Shown here one piece after another: positions 1 through 6,573 of a DNA stretch of 13,970 bases. A program made the position numbers and the translations under genes. This DNA is from an uncultured Mitsuokella sp. (lineage in GTDB: Bacteria > Bacillota > Negativicutes > Selenomonadales > Selenomonadaceae). Positions within the stretch are counted from its first letter, which is position 1. Each line of letters starts with the position of its first letter. A model generated the notes under the pieces. That model was not told the origin of the DNA, made no database searches, and worked only from the letters and a program-made list of their open reading frames with translations. The stretch spans positions 1 through 13,970 of the forward strand of contig CAAGMF010000257.1 in NCBI GenBank assembly GCA_900770895.1, read 5' to 3'.

Positions 1-728
1 GACGCGCCCATGCCGACGAACATCTCGACGAATTCCGAGCCCGCGATGGAGAAGAACGGCACATCAGCCTCGCCGGCGACTGCCTTGGCCAGCATCGTCT
101 TACCAGTGCCCGGAGGACCGACGAGCAGCACGCCTTTCGGCATCGCCGCACCGATGGCTGAGTATTTCTGCGGATTATGCAGATAGTCGACGATTTCTGA
201 CAGATTCTCCTTCGCCTCGTCCTCACCGGCCACATCCTTGAAATGAATGCCCTCCGACGACGGCACATAGACCTTGGCCTGATTGCCCCCCATGCCGAAC
301 ATCATCGAGTTGCCGCCAGCCCGTTCCATGAACTTCTTGCTGAAATACTGGCCGATTGCGAAGAATATCAGGAGCGGCAGGATCCAAGCCATGAAGAAGC
401 CGACAATCGGATTCGTGTCCTCCTTGATATCCTGAGAGAACTCCGCCCCCGAGTTGTGCAGCCTTTCAGCCAAGCCCGGGTCATCCATGATACCGGTCTT
501 GTAGCGCTGATTGCTGTCCTTCTGCGTGAATACGATCTGATGCTCCTGGATGTCGACCTTGGCGATCTTCTGCTCATCGATGAGCGTCATGAACGTGCCA
601 TAATCGACCTGCTGGATCTTGGCCTCGTCAAAGTATGGCCGTGCCATCTCATTGAAAAGCAATATGACGACCAGCACGATGATATAATAGAAAGCTAGCG
701 GCTTGCGCGGCTCTTTTACCTCTTTCAC
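1..728 (-). CDS. ftsH: ATP-dependent zinc metalloprotease FtsH, N-terminal 242 residues (cut by left edge)
   Basis: FtsH is a membrane-anchored AAA+ protease that degrades misfolded membrane proteins and short-lived regulators. The visible part has a first membrane segment at about residues 11-27, an extracytoplasmic domain at 28-106, a second membrane segment at 107-126, and the start of the AAA domain with Walker A GPPGTGKT at 204-211, followed by the FtsH-typical stretch ending EFVEMFVGMGA at the edge. The Walker B motif, the second region of homology and the HEXGH protease site lie outside the window. The start is a GTG at 726-728, eight bases after the strong ribosome binding site AGAAGGGGG (737-745). 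An ATG at 731-733 is nearer that site but reads only ATG-AAG-TGA, its stop overlapping the GTG. The gene is last in the minus-strand run and follows a terminator-like hairpin, so it may have partly separate expression. Identity is very secure; the start is likely. Confidence 0.95.
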   Translation of the reverse strand, partial: MKEVKEPRKPLAFYYIIVLVVILLFNEMARPYFDEAKIQQVDYGTFMTLIDEQKIAKVDIQEHQIVFTQKDSNQRYKTGIMDDPGLAERLHNSGAEFSQDIKEDTNPIVGFFMAWILPLLIFFAIGQYFSKKFMERAGGNSMMFGMGGNQAKVYVPSSEGIHFKDVAGEDEAKENLSEIVDYLHNPQKYSAIGAAMPKGVLLVGPPGTGKTMLAKAVAGEADVPFFSIAGSEFVEMFVGMGA

Positions 729-757
729 TTCATATACCCCCTTCTATATATAAAGAC

Positions 758-781
758 AGAAGCACGGCTGCCCGTGCTTCT
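758..781 (-). terminator. Terminator-like hairpin between the Asp23-fusion gene and ftsH
   Basis: A perfect 10-bp inverted repeat (AGAAGCACGG at 758-767, CCGTGCTTCT at 772-781) with a 4-base loop lies 6 bases after the stop of the upstream minus-strand gene. On the minus strand it is followed by the T/A-rich tail GTCTTTATATATA. The U-tract is imperfect, so it could be a partial terminator or attenuator ahead of ftsH, whose start is only 30 bases away. Confidence 0.6.
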
Positions 782-787
782 CCCGTT

Positions 788-1621
788 TTACGCCTCGACA
801 TACAGAGCCTTGACGCCGATATCGACCTGATGGACGATCATGCCTGTCATATACTCTACAGCCTCCTGGACCTTGCGCTGCTTCTGTGCGATCAGCGTAG
901 GTATATGACTGCCATACGAAAGCTCGACCATGCAGGATATCGTCAGTCCCTGATCCTCATCGCCCCGCCGCAGGTGCTGCACCGATATACCGCTGACCTG
1001 CGTCACCGAGCCATCACGCATGAGCTCGGTGCGCACGATGGCCTTGATGGCGGAGTCATCAATGATGAGCTTGCCGAAATAGCTGAACACCGGCCGCACG
1101 ATGGACTTCTCCCCCAGACGGCGGCGCCGCGTCGAGCTGCGCTTGAAAAATGTCTGCAACGGGTCGACGAGATAGCCGGAGAAATGCGGCTTCAGCTCGA
1201 TGGTCGGCACCGGTATGATATGACGGCCCTGCTTGAGCCGGTAGTAGCGCGCCTTCGCTATCTCCTTCTTGCTGGCGATATCCTCGATATGGATGATCTG
1301 GGCGATGGACGGCAGGTGCAGCGCCTTCGTTATCTTGTGCACCATATTCTCCGATGTCCCGAGCACCAGGATGCGATGCGGCTTTATGCGCTCTATAGCT
1401 GCGCGCACTTCCTCCGCATGACCCGGCAGGATGAATATCGCCCGGCGCACCGCCATGATGCGGTTCTTTTCCTTTTTGGCGGATTTCCCCGCTATAATCT
1501 TGCCATCCTTGATCAGGATACCGTCATCGATTATGGCGTCAGCCTTGTGCTTATGAGCCACGATCAGTGCCCGATGGCTCTTTCCGGTCCCGCTCGGACC
1601 CACCAAAGCTATAACATCCAT
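788..1621 (-). CDS. P-loop NTPase domain fused to an Asp23/Gls24-family domain
   Basis: This 277-aa protein begins with a clear Walker A motif, GPSGTGKS at residues 8-15. A P-loop-like fold of about 130 residues with alternating beta and alpha segments follows (for example HRILVLGTS at 82-90). A basic linker (RSSTRRRR, 161-168) leads to a C-terminal domain at about 175-277 that resembles Asp23/Gls24 alkaline-shock proteins, with conserved-looking stretches around GKLIIDDSAIKAI and VSGISV. Asp23 proteins are tied to envelope stress or membrane attachment in Firmicutes; the role of the NTPase part is unknown to me. The ATG at 1619-1621 is chosen because AAGGAG lies 8 bases before it and the preceding gene stops 13 bases away; the frame stays open for 86 more codons upstream, but that stretch runs into the PHP gene and looks non-coding. 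Domain recognition is by eye. Confidence 0.8.
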   Translation of the reverse strand: MDVIALVGPSGTGKSHRALIVAHKHKADAIIDDGILIKDGKIIAGKSAKKEKNRIMAVRRAIFILPGHAEEVRAAIERIKPHRILVLGTSENMVHKITKALHLPSIAQIIHIEDIASKKEIAKARYYRLKQGRHIIPVPTIELKPHFSGYLVDPLQTFFKRSSTRRRRLGEKSIVRPVFSYFGKLIIDDSAIKAIVRTELMRDGSVTQVSGISVQHLRRGDEDQGLTISCMVELSYGSHIPTLIAQKQRKVQEAVEYMTGMIVHQVDIGVKALYVEA

Positions 1622-1634
1622 CTTGATTGCTCCT

Positions 1635-2465
1635 TCAAAGCTTGCGCTGTGGACGATAGAACTTCTCTGCCCATTTATCTTCGATGGTGAACAGCCCCAG
1701 CTCCTGAGGCCACCGTGTGGGGAATCCATGGAAATCCGAGCCACCGGATACCATGAGTCCGTATTCCTTGGCCATGTCCATGTAGCGCCGCGTATCCTCC
1801 TCATCATGCTGCGGATAGAATACCTCGATGCCATCGATACCGCTCTGGCACACCTCGCGGACGATATCATCATCGCCAATCAGCTTCGGATGAGCCAGGA
1901 CCGAGGTGCCGCCCGCGTCCTTTATGAGCTTTATGATCTCAGACACCTCGAGATGATAGTGTGGCACATAGGCTGGCTTCCCCTTGCGCAGCACGGCGTC
2001 AAAAACCTCGCTCACGGTTTTGAAATAGCCTTTATTGATCATAGCTCTCGCTATATGGGAGCGGCTGATCGACTTGCTCGTACCGGCCACGGCCAGCACA
2101 TCGGTCTCCGTGATATGATAGCCGAGCTCCTGCAGCTTTTCCACCATCTTGCTGAACCTCGTCCAGCGGGCCTCCGTCACATCATTGAGACGGTCCAGCA
2201 GCTCACGATAGTAGATATCGATATTGTAGCCCAGGATATGTATATCATGCAGTGGATTATGCGCACTGAACTCTATTCCCGGTATGATCTTTATGCTCTT
2301 TGCCGGATACAGGCCATTCTCGTAAAGATGGCTGATGCCACCTACCGTATCGTGGTCCGTGATTGCCATATATGTCAGCCCAGCTGACTTCGCGGCTGCC
2401 ACGAGCTCCTCCGGTGTCAGTTTTCCATCCGAATACGTCGTGTGCATATGCAAATCGCTTGACAT
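1635..2465 (-). CDS. PHP-domain metal-dependent phosphoesterase (TrpH/RNase AM-like)
   Basis: A 276-aa member of the PHP family, close in layout to E. coli TrpH/RNase AM (Rnm), a 5'-3' exonuclease that removes short RNA and trims 5S rRNA and also hydrolyses 3',5'-bisphosphonucleotides. Metal-binding motifs are in the usual order: DLHMHTTYSDG near the N terminus, AITDHDTVGG, GIEFSAH, SVLAHPKL and, near the C terminus, GSDFHG. Length fits the family. The start is ambiguous. The longest frame begins at a GTG (2475-2477) that overlaps its own AGGAG site, so I prefer the ATG at 2463-2465, 11 bases after AGGAG. The stop overlaps the ribosome binding site of the following gene, so the two are probably translated from one transcript. 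The exact substrate (RNA or nucleotide) cannot be told from sequence alone. Confidence 0.88.
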   Translation of the reverse strand: MSSDLHMHTTYSDGKLTPEELVAAAKSAGLTYMAITDHDTVGGISHLYENGLYPAKSIKIIPGIEFSAHNPLHDIHILGYNIDIYYRELLDRLNDVTEARWTRFSKMVEKLQELGYHITETDVLAVAGTSKSISRSHIARAMINKGYFKTVSEVFDAVLRKGKPAYVPHYHLEVSEIIKLIKDAGGTSVLAHPKLIGDDDIVREVCQSGIDGIEVFYPQHDEEDTRRYMDMAKEYGLMVSGGSDFHGFPTRWPQELGLFTIEDKWAEKFYRPQRKL

Positions 2466-2530
2466 GCTTTTTGTCACTCCTATACATATTGTCTGCCGCC
2501 TGTGCTGTCGGCAAGAGACTCCGCCGCCCC

Positions 2531-2791
2531 TCAGCGCGGCTCGACGATGAGCTTGATCGCTGTCCGCTGCTCACCATCGATCTCTATATTCGTGAACGCC
2601 GGTATGCAGACAAGGTCGATTCCCTGCGGAGCCACAAAGCCACGGGCAATAGCTATCGCCTTCACAGCCTGATTCAGAGCCCCGGCTCCGACAGCCTGCA
2701 TCTCCGCACTGGGATGATCCTTCAACGCTACTGCCAGCGCCCCTGCTACAGAATTAGGGCTGGACTTTGCCGATACCTTCAGGACATTCAT
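2531..2791 (-). CDS. spoVS: Stage V sporulation protein S (SpoVS)
   Basis: The 86-aa product has the SpoVS signature N terminus MNVLKVSAKSSPNSVAGALA and the Alba-like small alpha/beta pattern over its full length. In Bacillus, SpoVS is needed for progress through sporulation and affects septation; the family is kept in many species not known to sporulate, where it is thought to bind nucleic acid. The start ATG at 2789-2791 gives the exact family length and is preceded by GAGGTG eight bases away. An in-frame ATG nine codons upstream (2818) has no family support. It follows ymdB as in Bacillus. A gap of 132 bases between ymdB and this gene carries a sigma-H-like promoter and a leader hairpin, so it probably has its own transcript as well as read-through from rny. 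Confidence 0.95.
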   Translation of the reverse strand: MNVLKVSAKSSPNSVAGALAVALKDHPSAEMQAVGAGALNQAVKAIAIARGFVAPQGIDLVCIPAFTNIEIDGEQRTAIKLIVEPR

Positions 2792-2826
2792 TAACTGCGC
2801 ACCTCTCTTTATCCTCATTCCCTTTC

Positions 2827-2847
2827 ATCTGCCACCCTACGGCAGAT
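2827..2847 (-). other. Leader hairpin upstream of spoVS
   Basis: A 7-bp perfect stem (ATCTGCC at 2827-2833 with GGCAGAT at 2841-2847, loop of 7) lies between the predicted start of transcription and the spoVS ribosome binding site. No T-run follows on the minus strand, so it is not an ordinary terminator. It may stabilise the leader or mean nothing. Confidence 0.35.
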
Positions 2848-2868
2848 TCCTATCCCTATTTGTCTAGT

Positions 2869-2896
2869 ATTCTGCAAACTACTATGAATATCCTGC
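2869..2896 (-). promoter_or_regulatory. Sigma-H-like promoter of spoVS
   Basis: On the minus strand GCAGGATAT (2888-2896) is followed after exactly 14 bases by AGAAT (2869-2873). The Bacillus sigma-H consensus as I recall it is RWAGGAWWT-N14-HGAAT; this site differs at one position only (C for W). B. subtilis spoVS is a known sigma-H gene. The predicted start of transcription is near 2862, giving a leader of about 70 bases. No good sigma-A pair overlaps it. Confidence 0.65.
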
Positions 2897-2923
2897 TTTG
2901 AGAAATAATTAAGCGGATGACCG

Positions 2924-3712
2924 TCAGCTGCGCGTTTCATCGGTGAGCATGATGCGCTCGATGCCCGTCGTCCGGTTCGTGCTCTCATCGATATCGACGA
3001 TGAGCGCCGAGTAGACATTCGGCCCCTCGGCGACTTCGAACCGCGTCGGCATGCCGGTCGTGAATTTATAAAGGATATTCTCCACCTTCACGCCGAGGAC
3101 CGAATTCCACGGCCCGACCATGCCGAGATCAGTGATATACGCCGTGCCCTGCGGCAGTATCCTGGCATCGGCCGTCTGGATATGCGTATGCGTCCCTACC
3201 ACGGCATTCACGCGGCCATCGAGATACCAGCCCATAGCCATCTTCTCCGAGGTCGCCTCCGCATGGAAATCGAGGAACAGGAGGTCGCACTCCGACTTCA
3301 TCTCCCGCAGCAGCTCCTCCACCTTCTGGAAGGGGTCGTCGAGTTCCGGCATGAACACGCGGCCCGAGAGATTCATGACCCCGATGTTCTTCGCTTTCCA
3401 TGGGAAGATGCAATAGCCTTTGCCCGGCACGCCCTCGGGATAATTTGCCGGACGGATGAGGAACGGCTCGCGGTCGATGAATTCCAGCACGTCCTTCTTG
3501 TCCCAGACATGGTTGCCCGAGGTCACGACATCGGCCCCGCCCTGATACAGCTCATCGAGCGACGTCCGGGTATAGCCCTTGCCATGCGCCGAATTCTCGC
3601 CATTGACGATGACTACGTCTATATGCTTTTCGCGCCGCAGCTGCGGCGTGATCTCGCGAAAGGCCCGCCTGCCGCCGCGTCCGACGACATCGCCTGTCAA
3701 CATTACCCGCAT
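2924..3712 (-). CDS. ymdB: YmdB-family (TIGR00282) metallophosphoesterase
   Basis: A 262-aa calcineurin-like phosphoesterase matching B. subtilis YmdB in length and motif placement. Expected metal ligands and active-site residues are all present: D8 (TGD), E39/N40 (NGEN), N67/H68 (GNH), H150 (DFHAE), and H175/H177 (GTHTH). YmdB hydrolyses 2',3'- and 3',5'-cyclic nucleotides and in Bacillus is a global regulator that affects biofilm and motility gene expression; it is reported to act together with RNase Y. Its position downstream of rny and upstream of spoVS reproduces the Bacillus order, with one extra gene inserted after rny. The ATG at 3710-3712 has an AGGAG site 6-7 bases away. It is cytoplasmic: no signal peptide or membrane segment is seen. 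Confidence 0.95.
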   Translation of the reverse strand: MRVMLTGDVVGRGGRRAFREITPQLRREKHIDVVIVNGENSAHGKGYTRTSLDELYQGGADVVTSGNHVWDKKDVLEFIDREPFLIRPANYPEGVPGKGYCIFPWKAKNIGVMNLSGRVFMPELDDPFQKVEELLREMKSECDLLFLDFHAEATSEKMAMGWYLDGRVNAVVGTHTHIQTADARILPQGTAYITDLGMVGPWNSVLGVKVENILYKFTTGMPTRFEVAEGPNVYSALIVDIDESTNRTTGIERIMLTDETRS

Positions 3713-3772
3713 TTCTTTCTCCTATCCTTCACAAATACCTACAGCCTCCGGCCGGCACTGCCCGGATCCGGG

Positions 3773-4372
3773 TCAGTTCTGACCTTGCGAGGTGTCTTTT
3801 TTCGTCCGGTTGCTGTTATATACGACGACCTCGTCCTGCTCGCGCATGCCTACGAGATGATCATTGATGTGCACATGCTGAGTGTAGGACAGCAGCTGGT
3901 CGAGCATCGCGCTCGCCTCATCAATATGTTCCTGTCCCACGCCTCTCATGTGTGGAGCGATACGCAGGCGGTCCTTATACTGGTCGCACAGCGTGTCAGC
4001 GATGAGGTCGAGCTCGCCCCTCGTCACCGTCGGCAGCACGCGCAGGACATGGAGCATGACGCAGTCATCCTGGACCTCGGCCTCCGCCCCGAGATGGACC
4101 TCGCATCCATCCTCGAGCAGATGATACATCTGCACGCTGTCATTGAGCAGGTTGCCGATATGCTGGAGCTCCTCCCGCGACAGCTGGCCGTCGATGACGA
4201 AATTCAGCCTCAGTATGCTGTCCTGCGGCTCATAGGCAGCCGAATCCACCTCCATATAGCATATGAGTATGGCTGCCAGCAGATGCATGCCGGGATTCTG
4301 TGCATTGTTGCTGCTGTTATTCGAGCTTTTCCCTTTGCCCTTCATCCTCTTTTTCAATAATCCGAACAGCAT
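3773..4372 (-). CDS. Protein of unknown function between rny and ymdB
   Basis: I do not recognise this 199-aa protein. The N terminus is short and basic (LLKKRMKGKGK), followed by a low-complexity Ser/Asn linker (about residues 15-24) and a longer acidic alpha/beta part rich in Asp, Glu and Leu. The segment LAAILICYMEV near residues 32-42 is hydrophobic but too short and polar at its end to be a sure membrane anchor. The C terminus is polar. Three ATG codons stand in a row (4370-4378); I choose the third because the site AAAGGTGG then lies about 7 bases before it, but either of the others is possible. It lies 137 bases after rny and 60 bases before ymdB on the same strand, so it is probably co-transcribed with RNA-turnover genes. 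Codon use looks like its neighbours, so it is probably a long-standing member of the cluster. Confidence 0.8.
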   Translation of the reverse strand: MLFGLLKKRMKGKGKSSNNSSNNAQNPGMHLLAAILICYMEVDSAAYEPQDSILRLNFVIDGQLSREELQHIGNLLNDSVQMYHLLEDGCEVHLGAEAEVQDDCVMLHVLRVLPTVTRGELDLIADTLCDQYKDRLRIAPHMRGVGQEHIDEASAMLDQLLSYTQHVHINDHLVGMREQDEVVVYNSNRTKKDTSQGQN

Positions 4373-4458
4373 CATCATCCCACCTTTCCAGCGCTCTCAT
4401 GCTCCGCCCGGCTCCAGTCGGCAGCTGGGGATCCCGCGTAAAGCACCACTTAGTCAGA

Positions 4459-4487
4459 ATGAGGGCCGGATTGCTCCGCGCCCTCAT
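4459..4487 (-). other. Strong hairpin after rny (possible processing site or weak terminator)
   Basis: Arms ATGAGGGC and GCCCTCAT (8 bp) enclose a further 4-bp stem with one bulged base; on the minus strand the loop is GCAA, a GNRA tetraloop. It begins 22 bases after the rny stop. The sequence after it has no T-run, so read-through to the downstream genes is likely. It could protect the 3' end of rny mRNA or partly reduce expression of the genes behind it. Confidence 0.5.
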
Positions 4488-4509
4488 ATATCTGAAACAT
4501 TATCTGATA

Positions 4510-6084
4510 TTATTTGGCATAGTCGACAGCCCGCGTCTCGCGGATGACGGTAGCCTTGATCTGGCCTGGATACTCCAGCTCAGACTCTATCTTCTTGACG
4601 ATATTGTGTGCCAGCGCCACTGCCTCGGCATCGTCGACCTTGTCCGGTTTCACCATGACGCGGATCTCGCGGCCGGCCTGGATGGCATAGCACTCCTCGA
4701 CCCCGTCGAAGCTCTTGGCAATCTCCTCGAGGCGCGTGAGGCGCTTGAGGTACGACTCCAGGCTCTCACGACGAGCGCCCGGACGGGCTGCCGACACGGC
4801 ATCAGCCGCCGCGACGAGTACCGCCTCGACCGTGCCATACTCGACATCGCCATGATGAGCTGCGATGGCATTCACGACGTCCTTCGACTCGCGATGCTTG
4901 CGCGCGAACTCGGCACCGATGGCGGCATGCGTACCCTCGACCTCGTGATCGATGGCCTTGCCGATATCGTGGATGAGACCGGCACGCTTGGCCAGCATGA
5001 CATCGCAGCCCAGCTCCGAAGCCATGACCCCTGCCAGATGCGAGACCTCGATGGAGTGGTTCAGCACATTCTGGCCGTAGCTCGTGCGATAGCGCAGACG
5101 GCCCAGCAGCTTGATGATCTCCGGATGCAGACCATGCACACCGGTATCGAATGTAGCCTGTTCACCGGCCTCCTTGATGCGCTGGTCGACCTCGCGGCGG
5201 GCCTTCTCGACCATTTCCTCGATGCGGGCCGGATGGATACGGCCATCCTGGATGAGCTTTTCGAGCGCGATGCGCGCGACCTCGCGGCGCACCGGATCGA
5301 ATCCCGACAGCGTCACTGCCTCCGGTGTATCATCGATGATGAGCTCTACGCCTGTGAGCGTCTCGAGCGTGCGGATGTTACGGCCCTCGCGGCCGATGAT
5401 ACGGCCTTTCATCTCATCGTTCGGCAGCGGCACGACCGAGACCGTCGTCTCCGCCACATGATCAGCGGCGCAGCGCTGGATGGCGACGCTCAGGATCTCG
5501 CGGGCCTTCTTGTCGGCCTCATCCTTCGTCTGCTGCTCGTAGTCCTTGATCTTCATGGCCTTCTCATGTTTGAGCTCTTCTTCGAGGTCATCCATGAGCA
5601 TCGTACGAGCCTCGTCCGAGGTCAGGCCGGATATGCGCTCCAGCTCCGCCTGCTGCTTCTCATGCATCTCGTTCAGGGCCGCCTGGCTCTTATCGAGCCG
5701 CGACTCCTTGCGGGACAAGGACTCTTCCTTTTTCTCGACCTGGTCGAGCTTGCGGTCCAGATTTTCCTCTTTCTGGACGACGCGGCGTTCCTGACGCGAC
5801 AGCTCGTTGCGGCGCTCCTTCGTATCCCGATCGAGCTCCTGACGCTGACGCTGTATCTCTTCTTTGGCCTCGAGCAGGGCCTCTTTCTTACGAGTCTCGC
5901 CCTTCTCTTCAGCATCGGCCACGATGCGTTTTGCTTGTTCCTCGGCCGAGCCGATCTGGGCTTCCGCCGTACGCTTACGCATGACGTAGCCGATACCCGC
6001 GCCGATGATTATTGCGACTATTACCGCTAATATTAGTGTTGGTGTAGCGATAATGAACACCCCCTTCTTTTGGATTTGTGTCAT
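4510..6084 (-). CDS. rny: Ribonuclease Y
   Basis: RNase Y is the main membrane-anchored endoribonuclease that starts mRNA decay in Bacillus-type bacteria. The protein shows the full family layout: membrane anchor (about 14-33), long charged coiled coil (35-200), KH domain with GRIIGREG at 227-234, and HD domain with LNHS (H343) and HDIGK (H372/D373), then a conserved C-terminal domain. Its 524 aa compare with about 520 in B. subtilis. The start is unclear. The ATG at 6082-6084 has no ribosome binding site. A near-perfect one (AAGGGGGTG, 6058-6066) lies inside codons 7-9 and points to ATT (6052-6054) or ATC (6049-6051), which would give an N terminus more like that of Bacillus. A sigma-A promoter stands 48 bases upstream, making this the first gene of the cluster. 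Confidence 0.95.
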   Translation of the reverse strand: MTQIQKKGVFIIATPTLILAVIVAIIIGAGIGYVMRKRTAEAQIGSAEEQAKRIVADAEEKGETRKKEALLEAKEEIQRQRQELDRDTKERRNELSRQERRVVQKEENLDRKLDQVEKKEESLSRKESRLDKSQAALNEMHEKQQAELERISGLTSDEARTMLMDDLEEELKHEKAMKIKDYEQQTKDEADKKAREILSVAIQRCAADHVAETTVSVVPLPNDEMKGRIIGREGRNIRTLETLTGVELIIDDTPEAVTLSGFDPVRREVARIALEKLIQDGRIHPARIEEMVEKARREVDQRIKEAGEQATFDTGVHGLHPEIIKLLGRLRYRTSYGQNVLNHSIEVSHLAGVMASELGCDVMLAKRAGLIHDIGKAIDHEVEGTHAAIGAEFARKHRESKDVVNAIAAHHGDVEYGTVEAVLVAAADAVSAARPGARRESLESYLKRLTRLEEIAKSFDGVEECYAIQAGREIRVMVKPDKVDDAEAVALAHNIVKKIESELEYPGQIKATVIRETRAVDYAK

Positions 6085-6131
6085 ATATTGTTATTCGTAG
6101 TTTAGCTATATGAACGTAGCTATACCACTCT

Positions 6132-6160
6132 ATTTTACTTATTTTGCCAAACAGTGTCAA
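6132..6160 (-). promoter_or_regulatory. Sigma-A promoter of the rny cluster
   Basis: On the minus strand a perfect -35 box TTGACA (6155-6160) is separated by 17 bases from TAAAAT (6132-6137), five of six matches to the -10 consensus. Transcription should start near 6125, 41 bases before the first rny ATG. This is the best sigma-A match seen in the window and has the whole minus-strand run to 1 downstream. Confidence 0.85.
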
Positions 6161-6228
6161 GCAGACTACCCATATGATGAATTTTGTTGTACAATTAAGA
6201 TATTCGAAACTGTTTAGGGGGAAATCTT

Positions 6229-6516
6229 ATGCTGAAATGCTCTGAATGCGGCAAGTCCATCGACGAGAAAGAGGCTCTCGTCCAAGGCAAAGGGGACAAT
6301 AAACGCATCATATGCCCGGACTGCTTCCAGAAGGCGACCGGCGTCGACTACAAGACATTCGCCTATCGCAAGGAAAACGCCAAGATGACGATATTCGCCG
6401 TCCTGTTCTGCCTCATCGGCACCGTCTACGCCTTCGTCGAGCGCGGCCCGCTCTACGGTCTGCTCGGCATCGTCCTGACCGTGCTCGTCTACCTTTTCTC
6501 GAGCAAAGCAAAATGA
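6229..6516 (+). CDS. Small zinc-ribbon membrane protein
   Basis: The 95-aa product has two CxxC knuckles in its N-terminal third (C4/C7 in CSEC and C29/C32 in CPDC), which is the pattern of a short zinc ribbon. Two hydrophobic segments follow (about 53-70 and 75-90), predicting a cytoplasmic zinc ribbon anchored by a membrane hairpin. I cannot name a family with confidence and do not assign a function. The ATG follows AGGGGG with a 7-base gap. The gene is divergent from rny. Its promoter is not obvious; TACAAT at 6190-6195 could be a -10 box but no good -35 goes with it. The last codons and stop overlap the terminator of the convergent CBS gene. Confidence 0.85.
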   Translation: MLKCSECGKSIDEKEALVQGKGDNKRIICPDCFQKATGVDYKTFAYRKENAKMTIFAVLFCLIGTVYAFVERGPLYGLLGIVLTVLVYLFSSKAK

Positions 6517-6549
6517 CCGGCTGCGAGCCACCGCCCGCATACCGGTCAT
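6503..6549 (-). terminator. Terminator of the CBS-domain gene, overlapping the end of the convergent gene
   Basis: On the minus strand the outer arms ATGACCGG/CCGGTCAT (6542-6549 with 6513-6520) enclose an inner 6-bp stem (GCGGGC with GCTCGC, one G-U pair, loop GGTG). It is followed at once by TTTTGCTTTG (6503-6514). The tail and one arm lie within the last codons and stop of the plus-strand small gene. No T-run follows on the plus strand, so it seems to work in one direction only. Confidence 0.65.
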
Positions 6550-6573
6550 GACAAATCTATGGCAGGACAGCGG

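Noticed and set aside
830..1690. Open frame of 286 codons on the plus strand, opposite the P-loop/Asp23 gene
   Set aside because: It is antisense to a gene with a Walker A motif and a good ribosome binding site; its translation has no recognisable family features.
1622..1879. 86-codon N-terminal extension of the P-loop/Asp23 gene
   Set aside because: It overlaps the PHP gene in another frame, reads as Ser/Arg/Met-rich noise, and the AAGGAG site points to the ATG at 1621.
3761..3772. Perfect palindrome CCCGGATCCGGG just after the stop of the unknown gene
   Set aside because: It has no loop or T-run for a terminator and is short in GC-rich DNA; it may be chance, so it is not listed as a feature.
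3182..4360. Open frame of 392 codons on the plus strand, opposite ymdB and the unknown gene
   Set aside because: It is the antisense shadow of two real genes, crosses their intergenic gap, and shows no domain.
4300..6030. Open frame of 576 codons on the plus strand, opposite rny
   Set aside because: It lies wholly antisense to a certain gene. The translation is Leu/Arg/Asp-rich with no motif, as expected from the reverse of a high-GC gene with strong codon bias. No ribosome binding site was seen.
6190..6195. TACAAT as a -10 box for the zinc-ribbon gene
   Set aside because: There is no -35 box at 16-18 bases upstream and no extended -10, so support is too weak for a separate feature.
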